Shown one piece after another: positions 26,931-35,167 of a stretch of DNA of 64,000 nt. This stretch comes from Nocardia sp. alder85J (GTDB taxonomy: Bacteria > Actinomycetota > Actinomycetes > Mycobacteriales > Mycobacteriaceae). Under the pieces are notes generated by a model. That model was not told the origin of the DNA, did no database searches, and worked only from the letters and a program-made list of their open reading frames with translations. The stretch's first letter is position 1, and each line of letters begins with the position of its first letter. The DNA lies in the NCBI RefSeq assembly GCF_020176955.2, contig NZ_JAIUCZ020000008.1, positions 186,001 through 250,000 on the forward strand. Reading direction: 5' to 3'. The translations under genes and the position numbers were made by a program.

Positions 26931-27030
26931 TCGCTCCGCGGTCCGGGCCGTTTCCGAAAGGGCAAAAGTGGAACGGCCCGGCCGACAGCGCATTCCATAA
27001 CGGTTCGGGTGTGGTGATCCCTGGACCGGT

Positions 27031-27414
27031 TCAGTCGGGCGATCGACCCTGCAACCGATCCGTTTCGCGGCGTTCGCGTTTCGTCGGACGGCCGGACCCC
27101 CGGTCGCGACGCGGCAGCGAGGCGATGATCTCGGGGGACGGGGGCGGCGGACTCTTGTCGATCAGGCACTGCGCGGCGATCACGGCACCGACCCGCTTGG
27201 CCACCACCCGTTCCACCAGGACGATGCGTTCGTGCCCGGCCACCCGAACCCGTACCTCGTCACCGGGTTTCACCTGATGAGCGGGCTTCACGGCGACACC
27301 GTTCACACGCACGTGTCCGCCGCGGCATGCTTCGGCCGCGGCGGAACGAGTTTTGAACAAACGGACCGCCCAAATCCAGCAGTCGACCCGGGCGGTCCCA
27401 CCATGCTGATCCAG
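27031..27414 (-). CDS. Hsp15-like S4-domain RNA-binding protein, start codon anomalous
   Basis: 127 residues if read from a CTG at 27414. Hsp15-type proteins bind free 50S subunits carrying peptidyl-tRNA. The S4 core starts RVDCWIWAVRLFKTRSAAA and goes on with GGHVRVNG and KPGDEVRVRV; a basic tail ends near RRDRGSGRPTKRERRE. The first canonical in-frame start is TTG 27360, which would cut off RVDCWIWAVR, part of the conserved first helix. No ATG, GTG or TTG precedes that helix before an in-frame stop at 27430-27432. CTG 27414 has GAGGAG 5 bases upstream. Alternatively one base is missing in the CCGCCCGGG run after an out-of-frame ATG (27405). Confidence 0.75.
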   Translation of the reverse strand: MDQHGGTARVDCWIWAVRLFKTRSAAAEACRGGHVRVNGVAVKPAHQVKPGDEVRVRVAGHERIVLVERVVAKRVGAVIAAQCLIDKSPPPPSPEIIASLPRRDRGSGRPTKRERRETDRLQGRSPD

Positions 27415-27426
27415 AAATACTCCTCG

Positions 27427-27460
27427 GGCTCACGTCGACCGGTTACGGCCGGAGTGAGCC
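27427..27460 (-). terminator. Possible hairpin downstream of the NlpC/P60 gene
   Basis: GGCTCAC / GTGAGCC arms of 7 bp, with an inner CCGG / CCGG pair, lie 17 bases after the stop of the NlpC/P60 gene and just before the Hsp15-like gene. No T run follows. Confidence 0.4.
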
Positions 27461-27477
27461 GAGTCGCAGGTATCGGC

Positions 27478-28155
27478 TCAGGCCATCCGGCGAATGGTGA
27501 CGATGTCGTTGGGGTTCAACGAGGCGTAGCTGACGGTCTCACCGGACTGCGGTGCCTGCAGGATCTTACCGTCGCCGGCGTACATCGACACGTGGCCGCC
27601 GCCGTTCTGGATGATCAGGTCGCCGGGCGCCAGGTTCTCGTAGGCGATCGGGATACCGACGTGCGACTGTTCGAAGCTGGTGCGCGGCAGGTCGACACCG
27701 ACCTGCTTGTACGCCCACTGCACCAGACCGGAGCAGTCGAAGTTGGACGGCCCGGAGGCGCCCCACACGTACTCGGCGCCGATCTTGGAGCGCGCCACAT
27801 CCAGCGCCTGCGAGCCGACGCTGTGGTCCTGCTGATGGAACAGATCGGGCAGCACCGGCGCGAAGCCGGGGACACCGGGACCCTGCAGCGGCGCCATCGA
27901 CTGCGGCGCGACGACCTGCTGGACCGCCTTGATCTGATCGGCGTGGTCGGCGAGCGCCTGGTTGACCTGCGAGACCTGCTGGTCCCACTGCGAGTCGACC
28001 GGCACGTCGAAGTTACCGACGCCGGGGATGTTGATGGTGGCAGCGCTCGAAATAGCCGGTATAGCACCGGTCGAGGCGGCTACGGCGCCCATTACGAGCG
28101 CACCCTTCACGGAACTCGGAAGCCGAGATTCCCGTTGCAAGCTGTGTCTACCCAC
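27478..28155 (-). CDS. Secreted NlpC/P60 peptidoglycan peptidase
   Basis: 225 residues from the GTG at 28155, with AGGAG 9 bases upstream. The N-terminus is a signal peptide (basic start, hydrophobic KGALVMGAVAASTGAIPAIS, cut near SSAATI). A helical spacer follows. The catalytic domain covers residues 110-225, with nucleophile Cys in NFDCSGLVQWAY, His in GGGHVSMYAGDGK and the third polar residue in APQSGE. It cleaves peptide cross-bridges in the cell wall, as do the RipA-D proteins of mycobacteria. The short N-terminal part resembles the RipD-like single-domain form. Confidence 0.9.
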   Translation of the reverse strand: MGRHSLQRESRLPSSVKGALVMGAVAASTGAIPAISSAATINIPGVGNFDVPVDSQWDQQVSQVNQALADHADQIKAVQQVVAPQSMAPLQGPGVPGFAPVLPDLFHQQDHSVGSQALDVARSKIGAEYVWGASGPSNFDCSGLVQWAYKQVGVDLPRTSFEQSHVGIPIAYENLAPGDLIIQNGGGHVSMYAGDGKILQAPQSGETVSYASLNPNDIVTIRRMA

Positions 28156-28458
28156 CGAACCGAATCTCCTGTGTGAAGCTGACCCAACGAGCCGCTTCTC
28201 TGCCGTGATGCGACTGACTTCGTTAAGTCACGAGAAGATTACGGCTACGGCCGAGAGCTTGTCCACTCGAACGGCTGTCACTTTTGGGCCCGACGGCAAA
28301 AGCCCAGGACACGCCGGGCGACGCAACACCGGCGATAGGGTCACGGCGCGATATCGACTCGGCTACAGGCGTTATCGAACCTGTTCGCGGAAGCGTTACG
28401 GCACCGCCGCGACATCTGCCGGACAGGTGCTGTTCAGGCGGCTGCGCGCCGGTTCGGC
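28156..28458. other. Upstream region of the NlpC/P60 gene with an inverted repeat
   Basis: 303 bases with no gene. TGACTT-CGTT-AAGTCA (28215-28230) is a perfect 6-bp inverted repeat, 60 bases upstream of the NlpC/P60 start; it may be a hairpin in the leader or an operator. The rest, near the 3' end of the next minus-strand gene, is GC-rich and featureless. Confidence 0.45.
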
Positions 28459-28731
28459 TCAGTCGGCGTCGCGCCGGGTCAGAGCCTGCTCCAGCGCCGC
28501 GATCCGGCGGCGCGCGTCGGCCAGGTCCACCTCGAGCCGGCCCACCGCGACCACCAGCGGCCCGACGGCCAGATCGGCGACCAGTTGCGGGTCGTCATAG
28601 CCACCTTCGATCGCCACCAGGATGTTGTGCCGGATCTGCAGGGCGACCGGAGCGTCGGCGGGCACCTTCCAGGACTCGACGACCTCCGCGACCGTGGGCA
28701 CCGGCTCCCCGGCGCCGGACTGCTCCGACAT
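28459..28731 (-). CDS. Small conserved protein with C-terminal coiled coil
   Basis: 90 residues from the ATG at 28731 (MSEQSGAG). A middle helical part (VVESWKVPADAPVALQIRHN) is followed by a heptad-like segment, VGRLEVDLADARRRIAALEQ, predicted to form a coiled coil. No family recognised. It diverges from the AAA ATPase gene, and the 36-bp motif copy B lies between the two starts. Confidence 0.65.
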   Translation of the reverse strand: MSEQSGAGEPVPTVAEVVESWKVPADAPVALQIRHNILVAIEGGYDDPQLVADLAVGPLVVAVGRLEVDLADARRRIAALEQALTRRDAD

Positions 28732-28771
28732 GCCCACAGCCTAGAGGGTTTCGCGGCCCCGGCCGGCCACC

Positions 28772-28807
28772 GTCTAGGACAGGCTCTAGACAGCCCGATA
28801 TTTCCCT
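28772..28807 (+). promoter_or_regulatory. Copy B of the 36-bp intergenic motif
   Basis: Same pattern as copies A and C: GTCTA, ten bases, TAGAC, A, eight bases, TTTCCCT. Here the arms extend to GTCTAG / CTAGAC. It ends 24 bases before the ATG of the AAA ATPase gene and 40 bases from the divergent small gene, so it is ideally placed as promoter element or operator. Confidence 0.65.
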
Positions 28808-28831
28808 TCGGAGGCGCTACGGTGTAGCGGC

Positions 28832-30016
28832 ATGGACCCCGTGCGAAATCCGTACGCCCCGGGCGCCGGCCAGCGGCCTCCCGAACTCGCCGGGCGCGAC
28901 AAACAACTCGACGCGTTCGACATCGTGCTGGAGCGGGTGGCCCGCGGCCGCCCGGAACGCAGCGTGATGCTCACCGGCCTGCGTGGCGTCGGAAAGACGG
29001 TGCTGCTCAATCAGCTTCGTTCGGCCGCCCGGCAACGTGGCTGGGGCACCGGCAAACTCGAGGCCCGGCCCGATCAGGAGCTGCGCCGGCCGCTGGCCTC
29101 GGCGCTGCACATGGCGGTCCGGGCGATCGCGGTGGCGCACCGCAATCCGGAGTTGGTCGACGACTTCCTGGGCATCCTCAAGGCTTTCGCGCTGCGCTCG
29201 ACCGCCGACAAGGGTATGCGCGAGCGCTGGCAGCCGGGCATCGACGTGCCCGCGGTGACCGGCCGCGCCGACTCCGGCGATATCGAGATCGACCTGGTGG
29301 AACTCCTGCTCGAAGCCGCGGAGGTGGCCCGCGGCGTCGGCGTCGGTATCGCGATCTTCATCGACGAGATGCAGGATCTGGGCCCGGCCGACATCTCGGC
29401 GATCTGCGCGGCCTGCCACGAGCTCAGCCAGGAGGCCGCGCCGCTGATCGTGGTGGGCGCGGGCCTGCCGCATCTGCCGGCCGTGCTGTCGGCCTCGAAG
29501 AGCTACTCCGAGCGGCTGTTCGGCTACCACCGCATCGACCGGCTGGATCGACCGGCCGCCGACCAGGCGCTGATCGCACCGGCCGATCGGGAGCAGGTGA
29601 AGTTCAGCGACGCGGCGCTGGACGCGCTGTACCAGAAGGCCGACGGTTACCCGTATTTCGTGCAGGCATACGGCAAGGCGACCTGGGACGCGGCCACCCA
29701 GAGCCCGATCACCGCCGAGGATGTGGAGCTGGCCGCCCCGGCCGCGGAGGAGGAACTGGCCGTGGGTTTCTTCGGCTCGCGCTACGAGCGCGCCACCCCC
29801 GCCGAGCGCGAATACATGCGCGCCATGGCCGATCTGGCCGGCGACGACGGCCCGGTGGCGACCGCCGCGGTGGCGAAGGAACTGGGTCGCAAGCCCGCAT
29901 CGGTGTCACCGGCGCGGGACGGGCTGATCAAGAAGGGGCTGATCTATTCGGCCGAACGCGGCACCATCGGCTTCACCGTGCCGCATTTCGGCCGCTATCT
30001 GCGAGGCGTGCAGTGA
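28832..30016 (+). CDS. AAA ATPase with C-terminal winged helix (Orc1/Cdc6-like architecture)
   Basis: 394 residues from the ATG at 28832. Walker A GLRGVGKT is at residues 49-56 and Walker B IFIDEMQD from about 175. A sensor-like helix bundle carries the DGYPYFVQAYGKATWD text. The C-terminal 80 residues look like a winged helix (AEREYMRAMADLAG, then VAKELGRKPASVSPARDGLIKKGLI). Such proteins are common in actinobacteria as stand-alone ATP-binding proteins of unknown role. The upstream 36-bp motif suggests specific regulation. Confidence 0.85.
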   Translation: MDPVRNPYAPGAGQRPPELAGRDKQLDAFDIVLERVARGRPERSVMLTGLRGVGKTVLLNQLRSAARQRGWGTGKLEARPDQELRRPLASALHMAVRAIAVAHRNPELVDDFLGILKAFALRSTADKGMRERWQPGIDVPAVTGRADSGDIEIDLVELLLEAAEVARGVGVGIAIFIDEMQDLGPADISAICAACHELSQEAAPLIVVGAGLPHLPAVLSASKSYSERLFGYHRIDRLDRPAADQALIAPADREQVKFSDAALDALYQKADGYPYFVQAYGKATWDAATQSPITAEDVELAAPAAEEELAVGFFGSRYERATPAEREYMRAMADLAGDDGPVATAAVAKELGRKPASVSPARDGLIKKGLIYSAERGTIGFTVPHFGRYLRGVQ

Positions 30017-30050
30017 TCCCCGGCGCGGTCCGGTAGCCACCTCTTCGCCC

Positions 30051-30086
30051 GTCTACCATGATCATTAGATATCGGTAGATTTCCCT
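30051..30086 (+). promoter_or_regulatory. Copy C of the 36-bp intergenic motif
   Basis: GTCTA, ten bases, TAGAT, A, eight bases, TTTCCCT with exactly the spacing of copies A and B. It lies between the AAA ATPase stop and the acyl-CoA dehydrogenase, ending 75 bases before the latter's ATG. The inverted repeat is weaker here, but the TTTCCCT block is unchanged. Confidence 0.6.
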
Positions 30087-30161
30087 GCCGAATGCCCTAC
30101 CCGTCGGTAACCGCCGCTCCTACACTCGAATGTGATCCCCATCACTGTCGAGGAGGGCATC

Positions 30162-32090
30162 ATGGCGACCACCGCGAAAGTGCACGCCACCGAGGAACAG
30201 GCTCGGGCACTGGCCGAGGAATCCCGCGAATCCGGCTGGGCCAAGCCGTCGTTCGCCAAGGAGATGTTCCTGGGCCGGTTCCGGCTGGATCTCATCCACC
30301 CGTACCCGCAGCCCGCGGCCACGGCAGCCGCCCGCACCGAGGACTACCTGAAACAGTTGCGCGCCTTCGTCGAAACCATCGACGGCGCCGAGATCGAGGC
30401 CACCGCCCGCATCCCCGACGCGGTCGTCCGCGGCCTCGCGGAACGGGGCTGCTTCGGCCTGAAGATCCCGGTCGAATACGGCGGCCAGGGCCTGTCACAA
30501 GTGGGCTACAACAAGGCGCTGATGCTGGTCGGCTCGGCGCATCCCAGCCTGGGCGCGCTGCTGTCGGCGCATCAGTCGATCGGCGTGCCGGAGCCGCTGA
30601 AACTGGCCGGCACCCCGGAACAGCGGCGAGAGTTCCTGCCCCGCTGCGCGAAAGGCGCGATCAGCGCCTTCCTGCTCACCGAACCCGATGTCGGATCCGA
30701 CCCGGCGCGGATGGCCTGCACGGCCACCCCCACCGCCGACGGCACGGCCTACGAACTCGACGGCGTGAAGCTCTGGACCACCAACGGCGTGGTCGCCGAA
30801 CTGCTGGTGGTGATGGCCCGGGTGCCCGCGAGCGAGGGGCATCGCGGCGGTATCTCGGCCTTCGTGGTGGAGGCGGATTCGCCCGGTATCACCGTGGAGC
30901 GGCGCAACGCGTTCATGGGGCTGCGCGGCATCGAGAACGGCGTCACCCGGATGCACCGGGTGCGGGTGCCCCGGGCCAATCTGATCGGCCGCGAGGGCGA
31001 TGGCCTCAAGATCGCGCTGACCACCCTGAACGCCGGTCGCCTCGCCATTCCGGCGCTGTGCACCGCGGCGGCCAAGTGGGCCTTGAAGATCGGCCGGGAA
31101 TGGTCGGCCACCCGGGTGCAGTGGGGCCGTCCGGTGGGCGAGCACGGCGCCGTCGCGGCCAAACTGTCCTTCATCGCCGCAACGACTTTCGCGCTGGAAG
31201 CGGCGCTGGAGCTGTCCGGTGCGATGTCCGACGAGGATCGCAACGACATCCGCATCGAGGCGGCGCTGGCGAAGCTGTGGGCCTCCGAGATGGCCTGTGT
31301 GATCGCCGACGAGCTGGTGCAGATCCGCGGCGGCCGCGGCTACGAGACCGCCGCCTCACTGGCCGCCCGCGGCGAACGCGCCGTCGGCACCGAGCAATTG
31401 GTCCGGGACCTGCGCATCAACCGGATCTTCGAGGGCTCCAGCGAGATCATGCGGCTGCTGATCGCCCGCGAGATGGCCGACGCCCACATGACCGCGGCGG
31501 GCGCGCTGGTCGACCGCACCGCGAGGACGACCGCGAAGGCCAAGGCGGCCGTCGGCGCGGGCCGCTTCTACGCCGGGTGGTTCCCGCAGCTCACGGTCGG
31601 CCCCGGCACAGTGCCGTCGAGCTTCACCGAATTCGGGCCGCTGGCAACGCATCTGCGCTTCGTCGAGCGGATGTCGCGCAAGCAGGCCCGCGCGCTGATG
31701 TACGCGATGGCGCGCTGGCAGGCGAAACTCGAATACCGGCAGGGATTCCTGGGCCGGATCGTCGACATCGGCGCGGAACTGTTCGCGATGTCGGCGGCCT
31801 GCGTGCGCGCCCGGGCGGACACCGACCCCGCCTCCGGCGCAACGGAGCTGGCCGACACCTTCTGCCGCCAGTCGCGAATCCGGGTGCGGCACTTGTTCGA
31901 CACCCTCTGGGACAACACCGACGACGCCGACACCACCCTCACCCGGGACCTGCTCGACGGCCGTTACCGCTGGCTGGAGGAGGGCGTGCTGGACCCGAGC
32001 GAGAACACCGGCCCGTGGATCGCCGAATGGCAGTTCGGCCCCAGCGCCGAACCGAACCTGCATACCCCGTTCCACCTGACCGACGACTGA
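30162..32090 (+). CDS. Acyl-CoA dehydrogenase with long C-terminal extension
   Basis: 642 residues from the ATG at 30162, preceded by GAGGAGGG. The first 420 residues are a full flavin acyl-CoA dehydrogenase: GCFGLKIPVEYGGQG, the FAD loop AFLLTEPDVGSDP, WTTNGVVAE, and RINRIFEGSSEIMR with the catalytic Glu. The remaining 200 residues are a second helical domain, as in very-long-chain and mitochondrial ACAD9-like members, which suggests long or bulky acyl substrates. The enzyme makes the 2,3-double bond in fatty acid oxidation. The ABC importer genes start only 26 bases later. Confidence 0.9.
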   Translation: MATTAKVHATEEQARALAEESRESGWAKPSFAKEMFLGRFRLDLIHPYPQPAATAAARTEDYLKQLRAFVETIDGAEIEATARIPDAVVRGLAERGCFGLKIPVEYGGQGLSQVGYNKALMLVGSAHPSLGALLSAHQSIGVPEPLKLAGTPEQRREFLPRCAKGAISAFLLTEPDVGSDPARMACTATPTADGTAYELDGVKLWTTNGVVAELLVVMARVPASEGHRGGISAFVVEADSPGITVERRNAFMGLRGIENGVTRMHRVRVPRANLIGREGDGLKIALTTLNAGRLAIPALCTAAAKWALKIGREWSATRVQWGRPVGEHGAVAAKLSFIAATTFALEAALELSGAMSDEDRNDIRIEAALAKLWASEMACVIADELVQIRGGRGYETAASLAARGERAVGTEQLVRDLRINRIFEGSSEIMRLLIAREMADAHMTAAGALVDRTARTTAKAKAAVGAGRFYAGWFPQLTVGPGTVPSSFTEFGPLATHLRFVERMSRKQARALMYAMARWQAKLEYRQGFLGRIVDIGAELFAMSAACVRARADTDPASGATELADTFCRQSRIRVRHLFDTLWDNTDDADTTLTRDLLDGRYRWLEEGVLDPSENTGPWIAEWQFGPSAEPNLHTPFHLTDD

Positions 32091-32116
32091 GCCGTCCGCC
32101 CGGTAGCGTCCCGGGC

Positions 32117-32983
32117 ATGAGCCGACGGGTCGTGCGCCGGGCGCTCACCGGATACGCGCTGCTGTTGCCGAGCCTGATCGGGGTCGGCTGCTTCCTGCTG
32201 CTGCCGATCGCCGTGGTGGCCTGGCTGAGCGTGCACAGCTGGAATCTGCTGGGACCGGTGCGATTCGTCGGCTGGCAGAACTGGCGGGCGGTGCTCGGCG
32301 ACCGGCCGTTCTGGCATGCCCTGCTGGTGACGCTGGCGCTGACCGCGCTGGTGGTGCCGGTGCAGACGGTGCTCGGCTTCGCCGTCGCCGCGCTGCTGGC
32401 GCGGCGACGGGGGAGCACCGCGTGGCAAGTGGTGTACGCGCTGCCGTGGATGTGCGCGCCGGTCGCCGTCGGCGTGGTGTGGCAGTGGGTGTTCGCCCCG
32501 ACCGGTGGGGCACTGAACGCGGTGCTGGGGCGGCGGATCGAGTGGCTGTCCGAACCCGCGCTGGCGCTGCCCTCGGTGGCGGCGGTGAGCATCTGGTCGA
32601 ACGTGGGATACGTGGCGTTGTTCTTCGTGGCGGGAATCCGGGCCATCCCCGCGGACCTGCTGGACGCGGGCGCCCTGGACGGCGCCACCGGTTGGCGGCG
32701 GATCCGCTGGCTGGTGCTGCCGCTGTTGCGGCCCACCATGTTCTTCGTGCTGGTCACCGGGATGCTGGCGGCCTTCCAGACCTTCGACACGGTGTACGCG
32801 CTGACCAAGGGCGGCCCCGACCATCGGACCGATGTGGTGGCGATGCGCATCTTCGGTGAGGCGTTCGACGCGGCCCGCCCGGGGCGGGCGGCGGCGATGG
32901 CCCTGGTGGTGTGCGCGGTGATGCTGGCGATCACGGCGGTGCAGCACCGCTGGTTCCGCGATCGGACCACCTATGAGTACTGA
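32117..32983 (+). CDS. ABC transporter permease, MalF-like
   Basis: 288 residues from the ATG at 32117. Six membrane helices, starting YALLLPSLIGVGCFLLLPIA. The cytoplasmic EAA loop that contacts the ATPase reads ADLLDAGALDGATGWRRIRW. Family: carbohydrate uptake transporter-1 permeases, which import sugars or sugar derivatives. It overlaps the next permease gene by 11 bases and lies 26 bases after the acyl-CoA dehydrogenase. Confidence 0.9.
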   Translation: MSRRVVRRALTGYALLLPSLIGVGCFLLLPIAVVAWLSVHSWNLLGPVRFVGWQNWRAVLGDRPFWHALLVTLALTALVVPVQTVLGFAVAALLARRRGSTAWQVVYALPWMCAPVAVGVVWQWVFAPTGGALNAVLGRRIEWLSEPALALPSVAAVSIWSNVGYVALFFVAGIRAIPADLLDAGALDGATGWRRIRWLVLPLLRPTMFFVLVTGMLAAFQTFDTVYALTKGGPDHRTDVVAMRIFGEAFDAARPGRAAAMALVVCAVMLAITAVQHRWFRDRTTYEY

Positions 32984-33899
32984 GCCGGTGTCCACCGAAC
33001 CGCTCCGGACCGAACCACTGTCGGACGACGGGACCGGTACTGCCCGGACGCACACCGTTTCCCGGCCCCGCCCGGGCCGGGCCGCGGCGCTGTCCCGTTC
33101 CGCCGCCGCATATCTCGTGCTGTGCGCCGGTGCGCTGCTGGCCGTGGCCCCGCTCCTGCTCAGCGCGGCGACCGCGCTGAAGACCCCCGCTCAGTTCGCC
33201 GCCGGGTCGCCGCTCGCACCGCCGAACCCGGTGACCTGGAGCAACTTCCACACCGTGCTGAATCACGGGGTGGGCCGCGCGGTCCTGGTGACAGCGCTGA
33301 TGACGGTGTTCGTCACCGGTGGCCAGCTGATCACCGCCGTCCTGGCGGCCTACGCCTTCGCTCGCCTGGATTTCCCGGGCCGCGACGCGTTGTTCTGGGG
33401 ATATCTCGGCACCATGATGGTGCCCCCGATCGTCACCCTGATCCCGCTGTATCTGATGTTCGCGCATCTCGGCTGGCTGAACACCTTCTGGGCGTTGGTG
33501 ATTCCGTTCGTGTTCGGCTCCCCGTACGCGATCTTCTTGCTGCGGCAGTACTTCCGATCGATACCCGAGGAACTGCTCGACGCCGCGCGCCTGGACGGGG
33601 CCCACACCCTCGACACTCTCGTGCACGTGATCGTCCCGGTCAGCCGCCCCATCCTGGCCACGCTGACCCTGATCACCGTGGTGTCGCAGTGGAACAACTT
33701 CCTCTGGCCGCTGGTGGCGAGCAGCGGCGACCGCTGGCAGGTTCTCACGGTGGCGACCGCGAACCTCCAGACGCAGTACAACACCCAGTGGACCCTGGTG
33801 ACGGCCGCGACCACCCTGGCGGTCGTGCCGCTGATCCTGCTGTTCCTGGTGTTCCAGCGCCAGGTGCTGCGCTCGATCGCGTGGACGGGACTGAAATGA
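32973..33899 (+). CDS. ABC transporter permease, MalG-like
   Basis: 308 residues from the ATG at 32973, within the end of the first permease gene. The first 45 residues are hydrophilic and start with a repeated STEP phrase. Six helices follow, with the EAA loop EELLDAARLDGAHTLDTL. It pairs with the MalF-like permease to form the membrane channel of a sugar importer. Its stop overlaps the substrate-binding protein start (ATGA). Confidence 0.9.
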   Translation: MSTEPVSTEPLRTEPLSDDGTGTARTHTVSRPRPGRAAALSRSAAAYLVLCAGALLAVAPLLLSAATALKTPAQFAAGSPLAPPNPVTWSNFHTVLNHGVGRAVLVTALMTVFVTGGQLITAVLAAYAFARLDFPGRDALFWGYLGTMMVPPIVTLIPLYLMFAHLGWLNTFWALVIPFVFGSPYAIFLLRQYFRSIPEELLDAARLDGAHTLDTLVHVIVPVSRPILATLTLITVVSQWNNFLWPLVASSGDRWQVLTVATANLQTQYNTQWTLVTAATTLAVVPLILLFLVFQRQVLRSIAWTGLK

Positions 33900-35161
33900 A
33901 GGCCTCGACCCGAGCGGTGCTGGGCATCGCACTCGCCGCCGTCCTCCTGGTGGCCGCCGCACTCTGGCTGGGCCGCACCACCGACGGCGGCGGCACGGTG
34001 GTGCGCCTGCGCATCTGGGACGAGAGTTTCGTCCCCGCGTACCGCGCGTCACTGGACGCCTTCGAACGCGCCGACCCCGATGTGCGGGTACGGATCACGG
34101 TCGTCCCCTGGGCGAACTACCAGCAGAAACTACGCCTGGACGTGGCCGGCGGCACCGCCGACGACCTGTTCTGGACCAACCTCTACGAGGACTACGCCGA
34201 TGCCGGCCGCCTGATGGACATCGGCCGGGCCCTGGGCCCCGAGGCGGTCCGCACCTGGGACCCCGCGGCGGTCGCTCAGTACACCCGCGACGGAACCCTC
34301 TGGGCCGTACCGCAATTCGTCGACGGCGGCACGGCGATCTACTACAACCGGGACCTGCTGGCCGCGGCCGGAGTGGCGCCGGCCGAGCTGTCCGGCCTGC
34401 GCTGGGGCCCGGACGACACCTTCCGCCCGGTGCTGCGCCGGCTCGCGGCCGCCGCGCCGTGGGCATACAACGCGGGCAACGACTTCCAGTCGCTGGAGCT
34501 GCCGTATCTGGGTTCCGCCGGCGGCCGGTTCCAGGACGCCTCCGGCGCCTTCGCCTTCGACAGCCCGGCGGGCGTCACGGCCTTCGGCTATCTGGTGGGC
34601 CTGATCGCCGACCGGCTGGCCCCCTCGGCCGCCGACACCGCCACCACCTCCGACTTCGCGAAGAACGCGTTCCTGCACGGAAAATTGGCACTGTTCCAGT
34701 CTGGGACCTTCAACCTGGCACAGATCGCGAAGGGCGCCCACTTCCCGTGGGGCGTCGCGCCGATGCCCGCGGGACCGGCAGGCCGGGTGTCCACGAACAA
34801 CTCGATCGGTGTGGCCGGCAACGCCGCCTCCCGGCACCCCGAGGCGACCCGCCGGGTGCTGGCCTGGCTCGGCAGCGCCGAGGGCAACGCCTACCTCGCG
34901 GCGGACGGCGCCACCATCCCCGCCGTCGTCGCCGACCAGCACCTGTACCGCGACTTCTGGACCCGGGCGGGAGTCGACGTGTCGCCCTTCCTCGAGGTCC
35001 TGGCCGGCAGACGCACGGAACCCGGTGGCGGACCGGGCTTCCCGGCCGCACTCGAGGCCGTCACCGCCGTGCTCGCCGAGATGTTCCAGGGCCGGATCCC
35101 GGTGCCGGAAGCCCTGTCCCGCGCTCAGGCCGCCGGACGAGCGGCGGCCGCCGGGTCCTGA
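33896..35161 (+). CDS. ABC transporter sugar-binding protein, membrane-anchored
   Basis: 421 residues from the ATG at 33896, overlapping the preceding stop by 4 bases. Extracellular solute-binding protein family 1: DLFWTNLYEDYADAGRLMDI and WAVPQFVDGGTAIYYNRDLL are typical. The N-terminus has a hydrophobic segment (LGIALAAVLLVAAALWLG) but no lipobox Cys, so it is probably held by an uncleaved helix instead of a lipid, unusual for this family. No ATPase gene is nearby; such importers often use a shared MsiK/UgpC-type ATPase encoded elsewhere. Confidence 0.88.
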   Translation: MKASTRAVLGIALAAVLLVAAALWLGRTTDGGGTVVRLRIWDESFVPAYRASLDAFERADPDVRVRITVVPWANYQQKLRLDVAGGTADDLFWTNLYEDYADAGRLMDIGRALGPEAVRTWDPAAVAQYTRDGTLWAVPQFVDGGTAIYYNRDLLAAAGVAPAELSGLRWGPDDTFRPVLRRLAAAAPWAYNAGNDFQSLELPYLGSAGGRFQDASGAFAFDSPAGVTAFGYLVGLIADRLAPSAADTATTSDFAKNAFLHGKLALFQSGTFNLAQIAKGAHFPWGVAPMPAGPAGRVSTNNSIGVAGNAASRHPEATRRVLAWLGSAEGNAYLAADGATIPAVVADQHLYRDFWTRAGVDVSPFLEVLAGRRTEPGGGPGFPAALEAVTAVLAEMFQGRIPVPEALSRAQAAGRAAAAGS

Positions 35162-35167
35162 CCGAGG

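Noticed and set aside
28156..28458. c-di-AMP (ydaO-type) riboswitch upstream of the NlpC/P60 gene
   Set aside because: Such riboswitches precede many actinobacterial peptidase genes, but I could not find the conserved core segments here; only a simple hairpin is visible. A covariance-model search would decide.
30092..32116. Long frame upstream of the MalF-like permease in the same reading frame
   Set aside because: It overlaps the acyl-CoA dehydrogenase in another frame and reads as low-complexity text; the permease starts at ATG 32117.
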